From NCBI RefSeq assembly GCF_026341275.1, contig NZ_JAIFZO010000002.1, positions 3,874,118-3,938,117 on the forward strand: a stretch of DNA of 64,000 bases. Reading direction: 5' to 3'. Positions 52,230 through 60,869 of the stretch are shown piece by piece; the first letter of the stretch is position 1; each line of letters opens with the position of its first letter. The position numbers and the translations under genes were made by a program. Source of the stretch: Streptomyces ortus (GTDB lineage: Bacteria; Actinomycetota; Actinomycetes; Streptomycetales; Streptomycetaceae). The notes beneath the pieces were generated by a model. It had not been told where the DNA came from. It saw nothing but the letters and a program-made list of their open reading frames with translations, and made no database searches.

Positions 52230-52433
52230 GTGCCGGAGAGCCCCGCCGAACGCCCGCGCCGGATCGTCGCCCGCCGGGAGGGCCCGATACTCGTCGAGGG
52301 GCCGGTCGAGATCGTCCTGGAGGACGGTACGACCGTGTCCTCCGACCGCTTCTGCGTGGCCCTGTGCACGTGCCGGCGCAGCCGCATCTTCCCCTGGTGC
52401 GACACCAGCCACCGCCGCCACTCCGCGCATTAG
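52230..52433 (+). CDS. CDGSH-type [2Fe-2S] protein (CDTSH variant)
   Basis: A 67-residue iron-sulfur protein. C46-x-C48...P-W-C57-D-T-S-H61 provides the three-Cys/one-His [2Fe-2S] ligand set of the CDGSH (mitoNEET-like) family; the usual Gly of CDGSH is Thr here. It is cytoplasmic with no transmembrane anchor. GTG 52230 is the start, 65 bases after the HDO gene and 47 bases before alkB, all in the same direction, so the three are probably co-transcribed. Confidence 0.88.
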   Translation: MPESPAERPRRIVARREGPILVEGPVEIVLEDGTTVSSDRFCVALCTCRRSRIFPWCDTSHRRHSAH

Positions 52434-52480
52434 CACACCTCATTAGTACACACATTCGAATCAGCAGGTAGCCTGGAGGC

Positions 52481-53107
52481 ATGTCCACGCACCTCCAGGG
52501 ATCACTGTTCGACCAGAGCGACGCCGTCCGCCTCGGTCCGCTCACCGGTCTGCGCCGGACCGTGCTCGGCGACGGGGCGTGGATCGACCTGCTGCCCGGC
52601 TGGCTCCACGGCGCCGACCCGCTCTTCACCCGGCTCGCCGAAGAGGTCCCCTGGCGGGCGGAACGACGTCAGATGTACGAGCAACTGGTGGACGTACCGC
52701 GGCTGCTGGCGTTCTACCGGGCCGAGCACCCGCTGCCGCATCCCGTGCTGGACGAGGCGCGCGACGCCCTGTCCGAGCACTACGCGGACGAGCTGGGGGA
52801 ACCGTTCACGACGGCCGGGCTCTGCTACTACCGGGACGGCCGGGACAGCGTGGCCTGGCACGGGGACCGGACAGGACGCGGCGCCCACCGGGACACCATG
52901 GTCGCGATCCTCTCCGTGGGAGCCCCGCGGGATCTGCTGCTGCGGCCCCGGCACGGCGGCGGCACGGTCCGGCGCCCGCTCGGACATGGCGACCTCATCG
53001 TGATGGGCGGTTCCTGCCAGCGCACCTGGGAGCACGCGATCCCCAAGAGCACGCGGGCGGCGGGCCCCCGCGTCAGCATCCAGTTCAGGCCGCACGGCGT
53101 GCAGTGA
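52481..53107 (+). CDS. AlkB-like 2-oxoglutarate/Fe(II)-dependent dioxygenase
   Basis: A 208-residue enzyme of the AlkB superfamily, which oxidatively demethylates alkylated bases. The core carries CYYRDGRDSVAWHGDRTGRG (H-x-D iron ligands), VAILSVGAPRDLLLRPR, GDLIVMGGSCQRTWEHAIPK (distal His) and RVSIQFR (2-oxoglutarate Arg). The order and the TWxHxIPK region are typical of bacterial AlkB homologues. ATG 52481 sits after GGAGGC at close spacing. It follows the CDGSH gene by 47 bases. Confidence 0.92.
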   Translation: MSTHLQGSLFDQSDAVRLGPLTGLRRTVLGDGAWIDLLPGWLHGADPLFTRLAEEVPWRAERRQMYEQLVDVPRLLAFYRAEHPLPHPVLDEARDALSEHYADELGEPFTTAGLCYYRDGRDSVAWHGDRTGRGAHRDTMVAILSVGAPRDLLLRPRHGGGTVRRPLGHGDLIVMGGSCQRTWEHAIPKSTRAAGPRVSIQFRPHGVQ

Positions 53108-53195
53108 ACACGGGGATGCGGCGCACGCGGGAATGGCGCGACCGTGAAGACGGCGCGACCGCGGGGGCGCCGCTTCGGCGGGCGCCCCCGGCACG

Positions 53196-53630
53196 TCACG
53201 GATGACCCGCGGACTCCATCGGCTGTACCGGCTCCACCGGCTCCCGATCGCGGCGGAGCCACGTGCGGAGCCACTTACGGGGACGGCGCGGCTCCTGGTC
53301 CGGCAGCCAGCCGAAGGCCAGGCAGCTGCCGACGACACCGAGGAGGAGGCCGATGAGGAATCCGCCCAGGTTCGAGGTGATCCAGGAGCCCAACGAGAAC
53401 AGGACGCCCAGGATCGAGTAGAACAGGCGCTGCGCGGGGTTGAAGAGGATCAGCAGTCCGCAGATGACCATCAGGACCGGCAGGAGGTAGCCGGCCAGTC
53501 CCTGCATACCGATGTGCATGACAACCTTCAGCGACGCCTTCTGCGTGAGCAGGATCTCCGCCCCGCCCAGGGTGAGCAGCAGCCCGCCCAGGAACGGACG
53601 GTCCGCACGCCAGCGCCGGAAGGCGGCCAT
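53196..53630 (-). CDS. DUF6114 family membrane protein
   Basis: A 144-residue protein with four hydrophobic segments: FLGGLLLTLGGAEILL, GMQGLAGYLLPVLMVICGLLILF, LFYSILGVLFSLGSWI and LGGFLIGLLLGVVGSCLAFGW, with a basic/Pro/Glu C-terminus. The RADRPFLGGLLLTLGGAEIL opening is the DUF6114 signature. The start codon (ATG 53630) shares a base with the DUF6230 stop (TGATG), so translation is coupled. DUF6230-DUF6114 pairs are a Streptomyces theme of unknown function; an envelope or secretion role is plausible. Confidence 0.85.
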   Translation of the reverse strand: MAAFRRWRADRPFLGGLLLTLGGAEILLTQKASLKVVMHIGMQGLAGYLLPVLMVICGLLILFNPAQRLFYSILGVLFSLGSWITSNLGGFLIGLLLGVVGSCLAFGWLPDQEPRRPRKWLRTWLRRDREPVEPVQPMESAGHP

Positions 53631-54322
53631 CAGCAGCCCTTGTCGCTGAAGCTCAGCTTCAGACCGGGAAGCTTGAACACCGCGGCCGTGGTGGCGTAGT
53701 TGGTCTGCCGCAGGTTGCCGATGTGGACGGTGTCGGCCTGCTGGCTGAAGACACCCTTCGGGCCCCGCGTGTGGGACTTGTCGAGCGTGCTGGCGTCGTT
53801 GCCGATCTCGATGTTGTCGAAGGACGCGTTGCCCGACAGCTCGGTGGAGTCGGTGGTGAGGTTGACCGCGGACACCTTGTCCTTGCCCTCGCCGGCCCTG
53901 ATGAGCAGATTGGTGCCGCCGAGGTCGACGCTCTGGCAGAGCTTCTCCAGGGTCGCCTTCTTGATCGCGGAGACCACGACCAGGACCTGGCCGCCGGTGT
54001 CACCCTCGTTCGGGCTGCCCTCGGCCATCTGGTCGAGGCCGCCGAACTGGGCGAAGCCCTCACCGTCGAGGTTGGTCGCGGTGACCGTGAACGGCATGCC
54101 GGATATCGCGAACTGCACGCCCAGGGCTCCCTGGGCGGTGAGGATCATCAGGCCCGCGGCGATCAGGGTGGCGGGCACCGCCATCACCGCGGCGCGGCGT
54201 GGAAGGACCCGCCCACGTCTCGCGGGGCTTGCGGGCGTCTCCGCCGTGGAACCGCTTTCCGGCACTTCGGAGGACTCGGGGGTGGAACCGGCGGTCGAGC
54301 CGGCGTCCGAGGACGAGGCCAT
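53630..54322 (-). CDS. DUF6230 family membrane-anchored secreted protein
   Basis: A 230-residue protein. A Ser/Thr/Glu-rich N-terminus (about 1-40) and a TM/signal anchor (about 50-68, VMAVPATLIAAGLMILTAQGAL) are followed by a beta-rich exported domain (FAISGMPFTVTATNLDGEGFAQFG ... LPGLKLSFSDKGC) with two cysteines, consistent with DUF6230. Homologues were once labelled cholesterol esterase, but no lipase motif is present. GGGAGC lies 7 bases before ATG 54322; the frame extends 32 non-coding-looking codons upstream. It is coupled to DUF6114. Confidence 0.85.
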   Translation of the reverse strand: MASSSDAGSTAGSTPESSEVPESGSTAETPASPARRGRVLPRRAAVMAVPATLIAAGLMILTAQGALGVQFAISGMPFTVTATNLDGEGFAQFGGLDQMAEGSPNEGDTGGQVLVVVSAIKKATLEKLCQSVDLGGTNLLIRAGEGKDKVSAVNLTTDSTELSGNASFDNIEIGNDASTLDKSHTRGPKGVFSQQADTVHIGNLRQTNYATTAAVFKLPGLKLSFSDKGC

Positions 54323-55048
54323 ATGTCTGCTCCCAGGGGCATGGTCGACGCTAGGTAGGACTTCGGACGGCACGCTGTCCTGGCGCGGACAGCCCATGCG
54401 GCGCACGTCTCCCCACAACTCCCGGCGGATGCAAGGGCTTTCACGTTACGCAGCAGTAGCCGCGACGGAAGTTACCCGCGGTAAGTGGCGAGGGTCAAGC
54501 ACTCTGTGCAAAAACGAAGTCGAAGATGTGGCGAAGCCATGAAGGCGCCCTCCGCGCAGCCCGCAGGCGCAGCCGGGAGCCGGTGTGACACGGCTTCGCC
54601 GTACCCCGCCAAGCGCGCTGATCGAACGTCAACTTGCCTACTGTGTCTTGACGTTGAACATCCGTCAGGTCTACAACTCTCTCTGGCTGCGCATGGATCC
54701 GTGGCGCCGGATCCGATCGACGGCGCAGATCGTTCCCGGGTTTCACCCCGTTGCACGGCACCGCATCCCGCCGCACGGCGTTCCGGACCACCGCTCGGCC
54801 GCCGGGGCGCCCATCGCGGACCGGCCACCTGCGCGTTCCGCGTTCTCTCCTCCACGGCACCGGCACGGCCACTTCCCCCCTGGGCCGCGTCCGGTCGCCC
54901 TGATCGCCGGTCACGTGCCGGGGGTCGTCCTTCGACGCCTCCGGCCCACCTCCCGGCAGCCGCCGTCGGCCCGTCGCGTTCGGAGAAGGCGCGACGGACC
55001 GACGACGGCGACCACTTCCACCCTCACTCCCGAAAACGAGGCACCCGC
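54323..55048. other. 726-base divergent intergenic region with one promoter candidate
   Basis: No credible gene on either strand. TTGACG (54648-54653), an 18-base spacer and TACAAC (54672-54677) form a plus-strand promoter candidate that would give the secreted-protein gene at 55049 a leader of about 365 bases. Base composition dips around 54480-54560 and 54640-54690. The promoter for DUF6230 is presumably near 54400-54500. Confidence 0.4.
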
Positions 55049-55708
55049 ATGCGTACTCGCACTTCCCTCACCCTGGCCGCGGCAGTGACGACCCTCGCCC
55101 TCGCGGCGGCCGGCCCGGCCTCCGCGGCCGACGGCTCGGTCCTCACCACCGCCGACGGAACGGCGGTCGCCGCCGGTGACGTCCTCAGCGCCTCGCTGGC
55201 CACCGGCACGAACGCCACGCTCTACTCCAGCGCGACCGGTACGAGCGGCATCTCCTGCTCGTCGTCGGCCTTCGTCGCCACGGCCGTCAACAACCCGGCC
55301 GCACCCGGCACGGCCACCGAGTCGGTCACCAGCCATACCTTCAACAGCGCGAGTTGCACCAGCAACGTGGTGGGCGTCCTCGGTGTCACCAGCATCAAGG
55401 TCGACAACCTGCCCTACACCACCGCTGTGACCTCCGGAGGCTCCCTCGTCATCACCCCGGCCGCCGGATCGTCCGTCCAGACGACCGTCGTACTGCGCAC
55501 GCTGCTCGGCAGCATCACCTGTGTCTACCGGGCGCCCAGCCTGTCGGGTACGGCCGACAACGCCGACAACAGCATCTCGTTCACCAACCAGCAGTTCACG
55601 AAGTTCTCGGGTTCGTCGCTGTGCTTCAGCAACGGCTACTTCACCGCCAAGTACGCCCCGGTGAGGGACACCACGCAGAGCGGCAGCCCGGCGGTCCTCG
55701 TCAACTGA
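55049..55708 (+). CDS. Secreted protein of unknown function (Ser/Thr/Ala-rich)
   Basis: A 219-residue exported protein. The signal sequence (LTLAAAVTTLALAAAGPASA) cleaves at ASA-A. The mature domain is a low-charge Ser/Thr/Gly/Val beta-structure with four cysteines (GISCSS, SASCTS, GSITCVY, SSLCFS), probably two disulfides, resembling Streptomyces proteins annotated 'Tat pathway signal sequence domain' although no twin-Arg is present. GAGG lies 7 bases before ATG 55049. It diverges from DUF6230-DUF6114, which often co-occur with such proteins. Confidence 0.75.
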   Translation: MRTRTSLTLAAAVTTLALAAAGPASAADGSVLTTADGTAVAAGDVLSASLATGTNATLYSSATGTSGISCSSSAFVATAVNNPAAPGTATESVTSHTFNSASCTSNVVGVLGVTSIKVDNLPYTTAVTSGGSLVITPAAGSSVQTTVVLRTLLGSITCVYRAPSLSGTADNADNSISFTNQQFTKFSGSSLCFSNGYFTAKYAPVRDTTQSGSPAVLVN

Positions 55709-55795
55709 CGCCGGCCGGCGGCCCCCACGTACGGGTGCGGGGCAGGGAGGTTCGTCTCCCTGCCCCGCACCCGTACGCCCGGCGGCCCCCGCGGC

Positions 55796-56893
55796 CTACT
55801 TCAGGTCGCTCTTCTTGATGTAGCCCGAGTCGACGAGCACCTGCTCGTAGTTGGCCTTGTCGACGCCCACCGGCTCCAGGAGGTACGCGGGGACGACCTT
55901 CTTGCCGTTGTCGTACGTCCTGGTGTCGTTGAGTGCCGGCTTCTTGCCGTGGACCACGGAGTTGACCATGTAGGCGGTGACCAGGGCCAGCTCGCGGGTG
56001 TCCTTGTAGACGGTCTGCGACTGGTCGCCGTCCATGATCGCCTTGATCGAGGGCACCTCGGCGTCCTGGCCCGTGACGAGGGGCAGCGGCTTGGCGGCGG
56101 TGCCGTAGCCGTGCGCCTTGAGCGCCTTGATGATGCCGAGCGACATACCGTCGTACGGGGAGAGGACCGCGTCGATGTCCTGGTCGGAGTACTCGGCGTC
56201 GAGCAGCTTGTTCATGCGCTTCTCCGCCGTGGGGCCGTCCCAGCGCAGCGTGGTGATCTCGTTGAGCTCTGTCTCCCCGGATCTGACGATCAGGTCGCCG
56301 CTCTGGATGTACGGTTCCAGAACCTCCATGGCGGCCTCGTAGAAGTACTTGGTGTTGTTGTCGTCGGGGGACCCCGCGAAGAGTTCGACGGTGAACGGGC
56401 CCTTGCCGCTGCCGTTGACGAGCCCGAGGCCCTCCGAGATGTAGTCGGCCTGGATGGTGCCGACCTTGACGTTGTCGAAGGTCGCGTAGTAGTCGACGTT
56501 CGGAGTGCCGAGGATCAGCCGGTCGTAGGAAATCACCGCCACGTCGGCCGCTTTCGCCTTCTCCAGGACGTTGTTGAACACCTTGCCGTTGACCGAGGCT
56601 ATGACCAGGGCGTCGACGCCGCTGTCGATCATGGCTTCGACCTGCGCGACCTGGTTCTTCGGGTCGTTGTCGGCGTACTTGAGGGTGGTGGTGTAGCCGA
56701 ACCCCTTGAGCTCGTCGACCATGTTCTGGCCGTCGTTGATCCACCGCTGGGACGTCTTCGTGGGCATGGCGATACCCACGGATGCGGCCTTTCCGTCGCT
56801 CCCGGAATCGGATCCCTCACCACACGCGGTGAGGGAGATGGCCAGGGCCGTCGAAATGGCCGCAGCTACGGTGGTGCGGGCGCGCATGCTCAT
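55796..56893 (-). CDS. ChvE-like sugar ABC transporter substrate-binding lipoprotein
   Basis: A 365-residue periplasmic-binding-protein-1 lipoprotein. LSLTAC-type lipobox (AISLTAC, Cys about 24) precedes a Gly/Ser linker, then two Rossmann-like lobes: VGIAMPTKTSQRWINDGQNMVDELKGFGY, ALVIASVNGKVFNNVLEKAKAADVAVISYDRLIL, VLSPYDGMSLGIIKALKAHGYG and PLVTGQDAEVPSIKAIMDGDQSQTVYKD. The pattern fits the multiple-monosaccharide/xylose binders (ChvE). GAGGAACC precedes ATG 56893. No ATPase or permease gene is adjacent: downstream lies a convergent unrelated gene, so this is an orphan binding protein in this window. Confidence 0.9.
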   Translation of the reverse strand: MSMRARTTVAAAISTALAISLTACGEGSDSGSDGKAASVGIAMPTKTSQRWINDGQNMVDELKGFGYTTTLKYADNDPKNQVAQVEAMIDSGVDALVIASVNGKVFNNVLEKAKAADVAVISYDRLILGTPNVDYYATFDNVKVGTIQADYISEGLGLVNGSGKGPFTVELFAGSPDDNNTKYFYEAAMEVLEPYIQSGDLIVRSGETELNEITTLRWDGPTAEKRMNKLLDAEYSDQDIDAVLSPYDGMSLGIIKALKAHGYGTAAKPLPLVTGQDAEVPSIKAIMDGDQSQTVYKDTRELALVTAYMVNSVVHGKKPALNDTRTYDNGKKVVPAYLLEPVGVDKANYEQVLVDSGYIKKSDLK

Positions 56894-57595
56894 GGTTCCT
56901 CACTGGATGAAAGGCAGTCGGCGGAACTCGGCGGCCGGCTGTGCACCGGAGGGCGTCCGATCCCGGCCGGACCGGCAGGTCCTGATGGAGCGGTCCGCGG
57001 CGCACGGTTCCTTGCGGAGTCCGTGGTGCGTTCGTTTCGGTGCCGAGTTCGAGCCGAGGCTGCCCTGACGGGGTTCGGGACGCCCTGCCTGCAGGACCGC
57101 ACTGTGGGTACGGGCCGACGGCGGACGCCAAGCTTGATCGGTGCCCGGCTGCGTGGAGCCTTCCGGGGGTGGACTTGGTTCACCGGGTCGCGGTGAGGGT
57201 GGAGCGTCAGACCGGACGGTATGTCTCTCGCGTTGGGGCTCTGCTGAACCCGCACACGAGCAGGCCGGGATGACCGGCCCCCCACGTGCGGGGACTCGAA
57301 CGTGGGGTGCGCGGGGCAGCGTATCCCGGTGTGGGGTCACTGTGGCGCTCTTTCGTCACATTAGTTGCGCCGGCGCACGATCGGTGGTGTCAAGGTGATC
57401 GGCCCTCGGTGCGATTTATGGACGATCCACACCCAACCGCCCTGCCCAGGCGTGGCGTTGTCTGATCACTCGGACAGGGTGACCGGGTACCGCCGCGAGG
57501 GCGCACGCGAGCAGGGAGGCGGTCGGCCGGATCCGGCCCACGAACAGGCATCACAACTCGTTCGAACGACTCGAACTGCCGTGGTCGGCCGACGG
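56894..57595. other. 702-base intergenic region upstream of the sugar-binding gene
   Basis: No credible gene. It contains a perfect hairpin CCCCACGT / ACGTGGGG (57280-57287, 57300-57307; 12-base loop), which may terminate the amidohydrolase transcript or act in the chvE-like leader. I find no clear promoter. Confidence 0.45.
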
Positions 57596-60500
57596 TCAGT
57601 GGCCCGCGTCGCAGCACCCCTCGAGCCGCATCAGCCGCCCCGCCTCCAGCCAGTCCACCTCGCGTGCCGCACGGCGGGCGGCGGGCGCGGACACGGGCTC
57701 GTACGCGGCCACGAGGTCGTCGGTCCTGTACGGGACCCCGCCCCGCAGCACGGCGACCGTACGGACGAGGGTGTCGAAGTCGGTGAAGGGGTCGCCGTCC
57801 ACCACGGTCAGGTCGGCGAGCCTGCCCGGCCGCACCGTGCCGAGGTCGCCCTCCAGGCCGAAGAGCCGGGCGGGCAGCACGGTCGCCGTCCGCAGGGCCT
57901 CGACCGGGGACAGGCCGCCCCGGTGCAGGGCGCGCAGACCGAGGTGGAGGGAGAGGCCGACCGGGACGAGCGGCTGGTCGGTGCCGAGGGCGACGAGTCC
58001 GCCCGCGGCCAGGATCCGCCGGTAGATGTCGGTCTCCGTGCGCAGGGTGGCGAGTTGGGCGGCGGACGGCGGCACGGTCGCGCCCTGCCGGACGAGGGCG
58101 CCGTCCCAGGGCGGCATCACGGCGGTCACCCTGGGATCGTCCGCCAGGCCGGGGTCCGCGCCGAGCAGGGGCGTGGAGGTGAAGAGGGTGGCGATGAGCC
58201 CGAAGTCGACCCCTCGCGCCGTGTAGATCTCCAGCAGGTCCTGGTAGGCGTGCCCCGTCGCGGTGGTCGCGTGTCCGACCTCGTAGCGCTGGGTGGCCTG
58301 CAGATGGGTCGTCAGGTCCTGGCCCAGTTGCACACCGGGCGACAGAAGATGGCTGCCCGAGCGCACGCCGAGCCGCTCGTGCCCGAACCGCGCCGCCTCC
58401 TCCATCACCCAACTCGGCGCGCGCACATAGGTCTTGACGAAGTCCCAGTCCAGTGCCGCGCCCCGCTCCAGCGAGCGCCGCAGCCCGGCCCTCGTACGGT
58501 GCGCGCGTCCCATGCTGTACGCGACCCGGGAGCCGTCGAGGAGTTCTCCGGTGGTCAGCAGGCGCGGACCGGCGAGCTGACCCGCTGTCACCGCCTCGCG
58601 GATACGCGCCTGTTCGTGGGCGAAGCCGCCGAGGGACACGGCGGTGGTGATGCCGTAGGTGAGCTGGCCGACCGTCTGGCGGCCTCCGTAGGTGGCCTGC
58701 CACGGGTGGGTGTGCGTGTCCCACAGGCCGGGGACGACGGTCTTGTCCGAGGCGTCGACAGCGGTCGTCGCCGCGCGTCGTCCGCGGTGCGGTTCGACGG
58801 CGGTGACGCGTCCGCCGCGTACGACGATGTCGACGTCGTCGCGTACGGACTCGCCCGTGCCGTCCCAGAGCCGCCCGGCGTGCACCACGGTGTCGGCGGG
58901 CGCGGGCCTTCGCCGGTCCAACGGCACCCGGACGGTACGGGCCGGTCCGCCGCCGGCGTCGATCAGCCGCAGGGCGGCTCCGGAGAGGTACAGCAGGGTC
59001 CGCGAGTCGCCGGACCAGGAGGGGTGGTCGGCCGGTTCGGTGGTGAGGGTGCGCAGGTCGCCGCGCGGGGTGCCGTCGGGCGCGACGGGCAGCAGACAGA
59101 GCGCCGATTCGACGATCACCGCCATCCAGCGTCCGTCCGGGGACCAGACGGGGCCCGAGTCGTACCGGTCGGCGATCGACACGTGAGGTGCCACCGCGTG
59201 CAGCCGGTCCTGCCCGGTCGTGGTGTCGACGACCCGGACGAGGTTGTAGCCCTCCCGGAAGCGGAGGTTGAGGCGGTTGCGGTCGCAGAAGGCCACATAC
59301 CGGCCGTCGGGCGACCAGCTGGGGCGCCCGGGCAGCCCTCCCGCGCCGAGCGGGGTGGCGAGCACCTTCTCCGTGCCGCCTTCGAGATCGCGGACGACGA
59401 GCCGTCCGGTCAGGTCCAGGCAGGCGAGGCGGGTCCCGTCGGGCGAGAGCGCGGGGTGGACCCGTCCGCCGGTCGCGAGGGCGCTCTCCTCGCCCGTGGC
59501 CGGATCCAGCCGGTACACACCGAGCAGACCGTCCCGGTCGTCCGCGTACAACAGCGTACGTCCGTCGCGTGACCACGAGGGCCCGAGCAGATACTCCGTG
59601 GCCGCCGCCCGGCGCAGCCGCCTGGGTGCCTTCCCGCCCGAACTGCTCGCCAGCCAGAGCGAGTTGAGCGCGGCGAAGGCGATCTGCCGCCCGTCGGGAG
59701 AGAGAGCGGGCAGATGGATCCCCCGCACCGGCCGGGCCCGCCCCTCCCCCAGGTCGTACTCCTTGACCTCGTAGCGCGGCCGGTCGACGGGCAGCACACC
59801 CTCGAAGGGGATGGTGTCCGTCTCCGTCGGCCTCTCCGGGCGTACGAGGGTGAAGTCGCCGTCGACAGTGAGCAGCAGGTCGCCCTCGGGCGTCCAGCGC
59901 GGCGGTACGGGTGCGAGGTCCCCGGCGAGCGCGACGGGCTCGCCGTCGACGACCAGCGTGCAGGAGCCGTTGGGGGCCGCGGTGGTCCGCAGGTACGCCA
60001 GCCGGCGTCCGTCCGGCGAGAGGGCGGGAGTCATGAGCTGGGCGGTCGTGGTGTCGGTGTGCTCCGCGACGACCGGTCCTGTGCCGGAGGCGGGGACGGC
60101 GGCGACGGTCCGGGCGTCGAGCCCCGCTCCGTTCGCGGTGGTGACGCCCTTCGCGCGGACGAACAGGATGCGCTCCCCGTCCGGTGACCAGGTGGGATCG
60201 AAGTCCTCCCAGGCCCCGTCCTGTACGGGGCCGGTCTGGCCGGGCAGACCGGTCACGCGGCGGAGGTCGCCGGTGCGCAGGTCCAGCACGTGGATGCGGT
60301 ACGGGCTGCCGGCCACCGGGTCGCCGCCGCGCTCGGAGGCGAAGGCGATCCGGGTGCCGTCGGGCGACCAGGCCGGGCCGCGGTCGTCGAAGGGCCCGTC
60401 GGTGCGCCTGCGTACGTCGGACCCGTCCGGCCGCATCGTCCAGAGGTGGAAGCCGCCGCCCCGGTAGGCGCAGAAGGCGACGAGGCCGCCGTCCGGCGCG

Positions 60501-60790
60501 TACACGGGCCGGTTGGGTTCCAGGCCGGCCGGGGTGAGCGGGACGGCTCTGCCACCGGTGCGCGGGATCGACCACAGCACGTTCTGGATCTCGGCGATCA
60601 GCCGGTCCCCGCCGGGCGCGAGGGTCGCCGATCCGTTGGTGGCCCCGGTGAAGGACAGGGAGTGCCCGGTACGCGGCTGCGCGGCGGCGGGTGCGAGGCC
60701 GATGGCGGTGACGGCACCGGCGGCGCCCGCGGCCGCGAGGAGCCGGCGGCGGGAGAGGGAGAGGGCGGCGTCGCCCCGGTCTCGGTCCAT
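57596..60790 (-). CDS. Tat-exported beta-propeller/amidohydrolase fusion
   Basis: A 1064-residue secreted protein. The twin-arginine signal (SRRRLLAAAGAAGAVTAIG) is followed by about 600 residues of PD40/TolB-like propeller repeats (PVYAPDGGLVAF, PAWSPDGTRIAFASERGG, PALSPDGRRLAYLRT, PVWSPDGRWMAVI) and then a C-terminal metal-dependent amidohydrolase (about 640-1040). That domain has VVPGLWDTHTHPWQATY (HxH metal ligands, about residue 690), GHATTATGHAYQDLLEIY and ALGTDQPLVPVGLSLHLGLRALHRGG (Asp). It resembles extracellular imidazolonepropionase-like or peptidase-like hydrolases. A parallel minus-strand frame covers the same region but lacks these motifs. The substrate is unknown. Confidence 0.85.
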   Translation of the reverse strand: MDRDRGDAALSLSRRRLLAAAGAAGAVTAIGLAPAAAQPRTGHSLSFTGATNGSATLAPGGDRLIAEIQNVLWSIPRTGGRAVPLTPAGLEPNRPVYAPDGGLVAFCAYRGGGFHLWTMRPDGSDVRRRTDGPFDDRGPAWSPDGTRIAFASERGGDPVAGSPYRIHVLDLRTGDLRRVTGLPGQTGPVQDGAWEDFDPTWSPDGERILFVRAKGVTTANGAGLDARTVAAVPASGTGPVVAEHTDTTTAQLMTPALSPDGRRLAYLRTTAAPNGSCTLVVDGEPVALAGDLAPVPPRWTPEGDLLLTVDGDFTLVRPERPTETDTIPFEGVLPVDRPRYEVKEYDLGEGRARPVRGIHLPALSPDGRQIAFAALNSLWLASSSGGKAPRRLRRAAATEYLLGPSWSRDGRTLLYADDRDGLLGVYRLDPATGEESALATGGRVHPALSPDGTRLACLDLTGRLVVRDLEGGTEKVLATPLGAGGLPGRPSWSPDGRYVAFCDRNRLNLRFREGYNLVRVVDTTTGQDRLHAVAPHVSIADRYDSGPVWSPDGRWMAVIVESALCLLPVAPDGTPRGDLRTLTTEPADHPSWSGDSRTLLYLSGAALRLIDAGGGPARTVRVPLDRRRPAPADTVVHAGRLWDGTGESVRDDVDIVVRGGRVTAVEPHRGRRAATTAVDASDKTVVPGLWDTHTHPWQATYGGRQTVGQLTYGITTAVSLGGFAHEQARIREAVTAGQLAGPRLLTTGELLDGSRVAYSMGRAHRTRAGLRRSLERGAALDWDFVKTYVRAPSWVMEEAARFGHERLGVRSGSHLLSPGVQLGQDLTTHLQATQRYEVGHATTATGHAYQDLLEIYTARGVDFGLIATLFTSTPLLGADPGLADDPRVTAVMPPWDGALVRQGATVPPSAAQLATLRTETDIYRRILAAGGLVALGTDQPLVPVGLSLHLGLRALHRGGLSPVEALRTATVLPARLFGLEGDLGTVRPGRLADLTVVDGDPFTDFDTLVRTVAVLRGGVPYRTDDLVAAYEPVSAPAARRAAREVDWLEAGRLMRLEGCCDAGH

Positions 60791-60869
60791 GACTCAGCAC
60801 GCTCGCGCACCACCCGGCCCGTGGGCAACACCGCCATTCCCGCCAACGTGGTGTCGTGTTGACGGGGCG

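Noticed and set aside
57285..57307. tRNA-like T-arm (GTTCGAGTCC on the minus strand)
   Set aside because: The flanking bases do not pair as a T-stem and no acceptor, D or anticodon arm is present; the site is better read as a simple hairpin.
57390..60800. 1136-codon minus-strand ORF in another register over the amidohydrolase
   Set aside because: Arg/Pro/His-rich with no signal peptide; the parallel frame 57596-60790 has the Tat signal, propeller repeats and amidohydrolase motifs.
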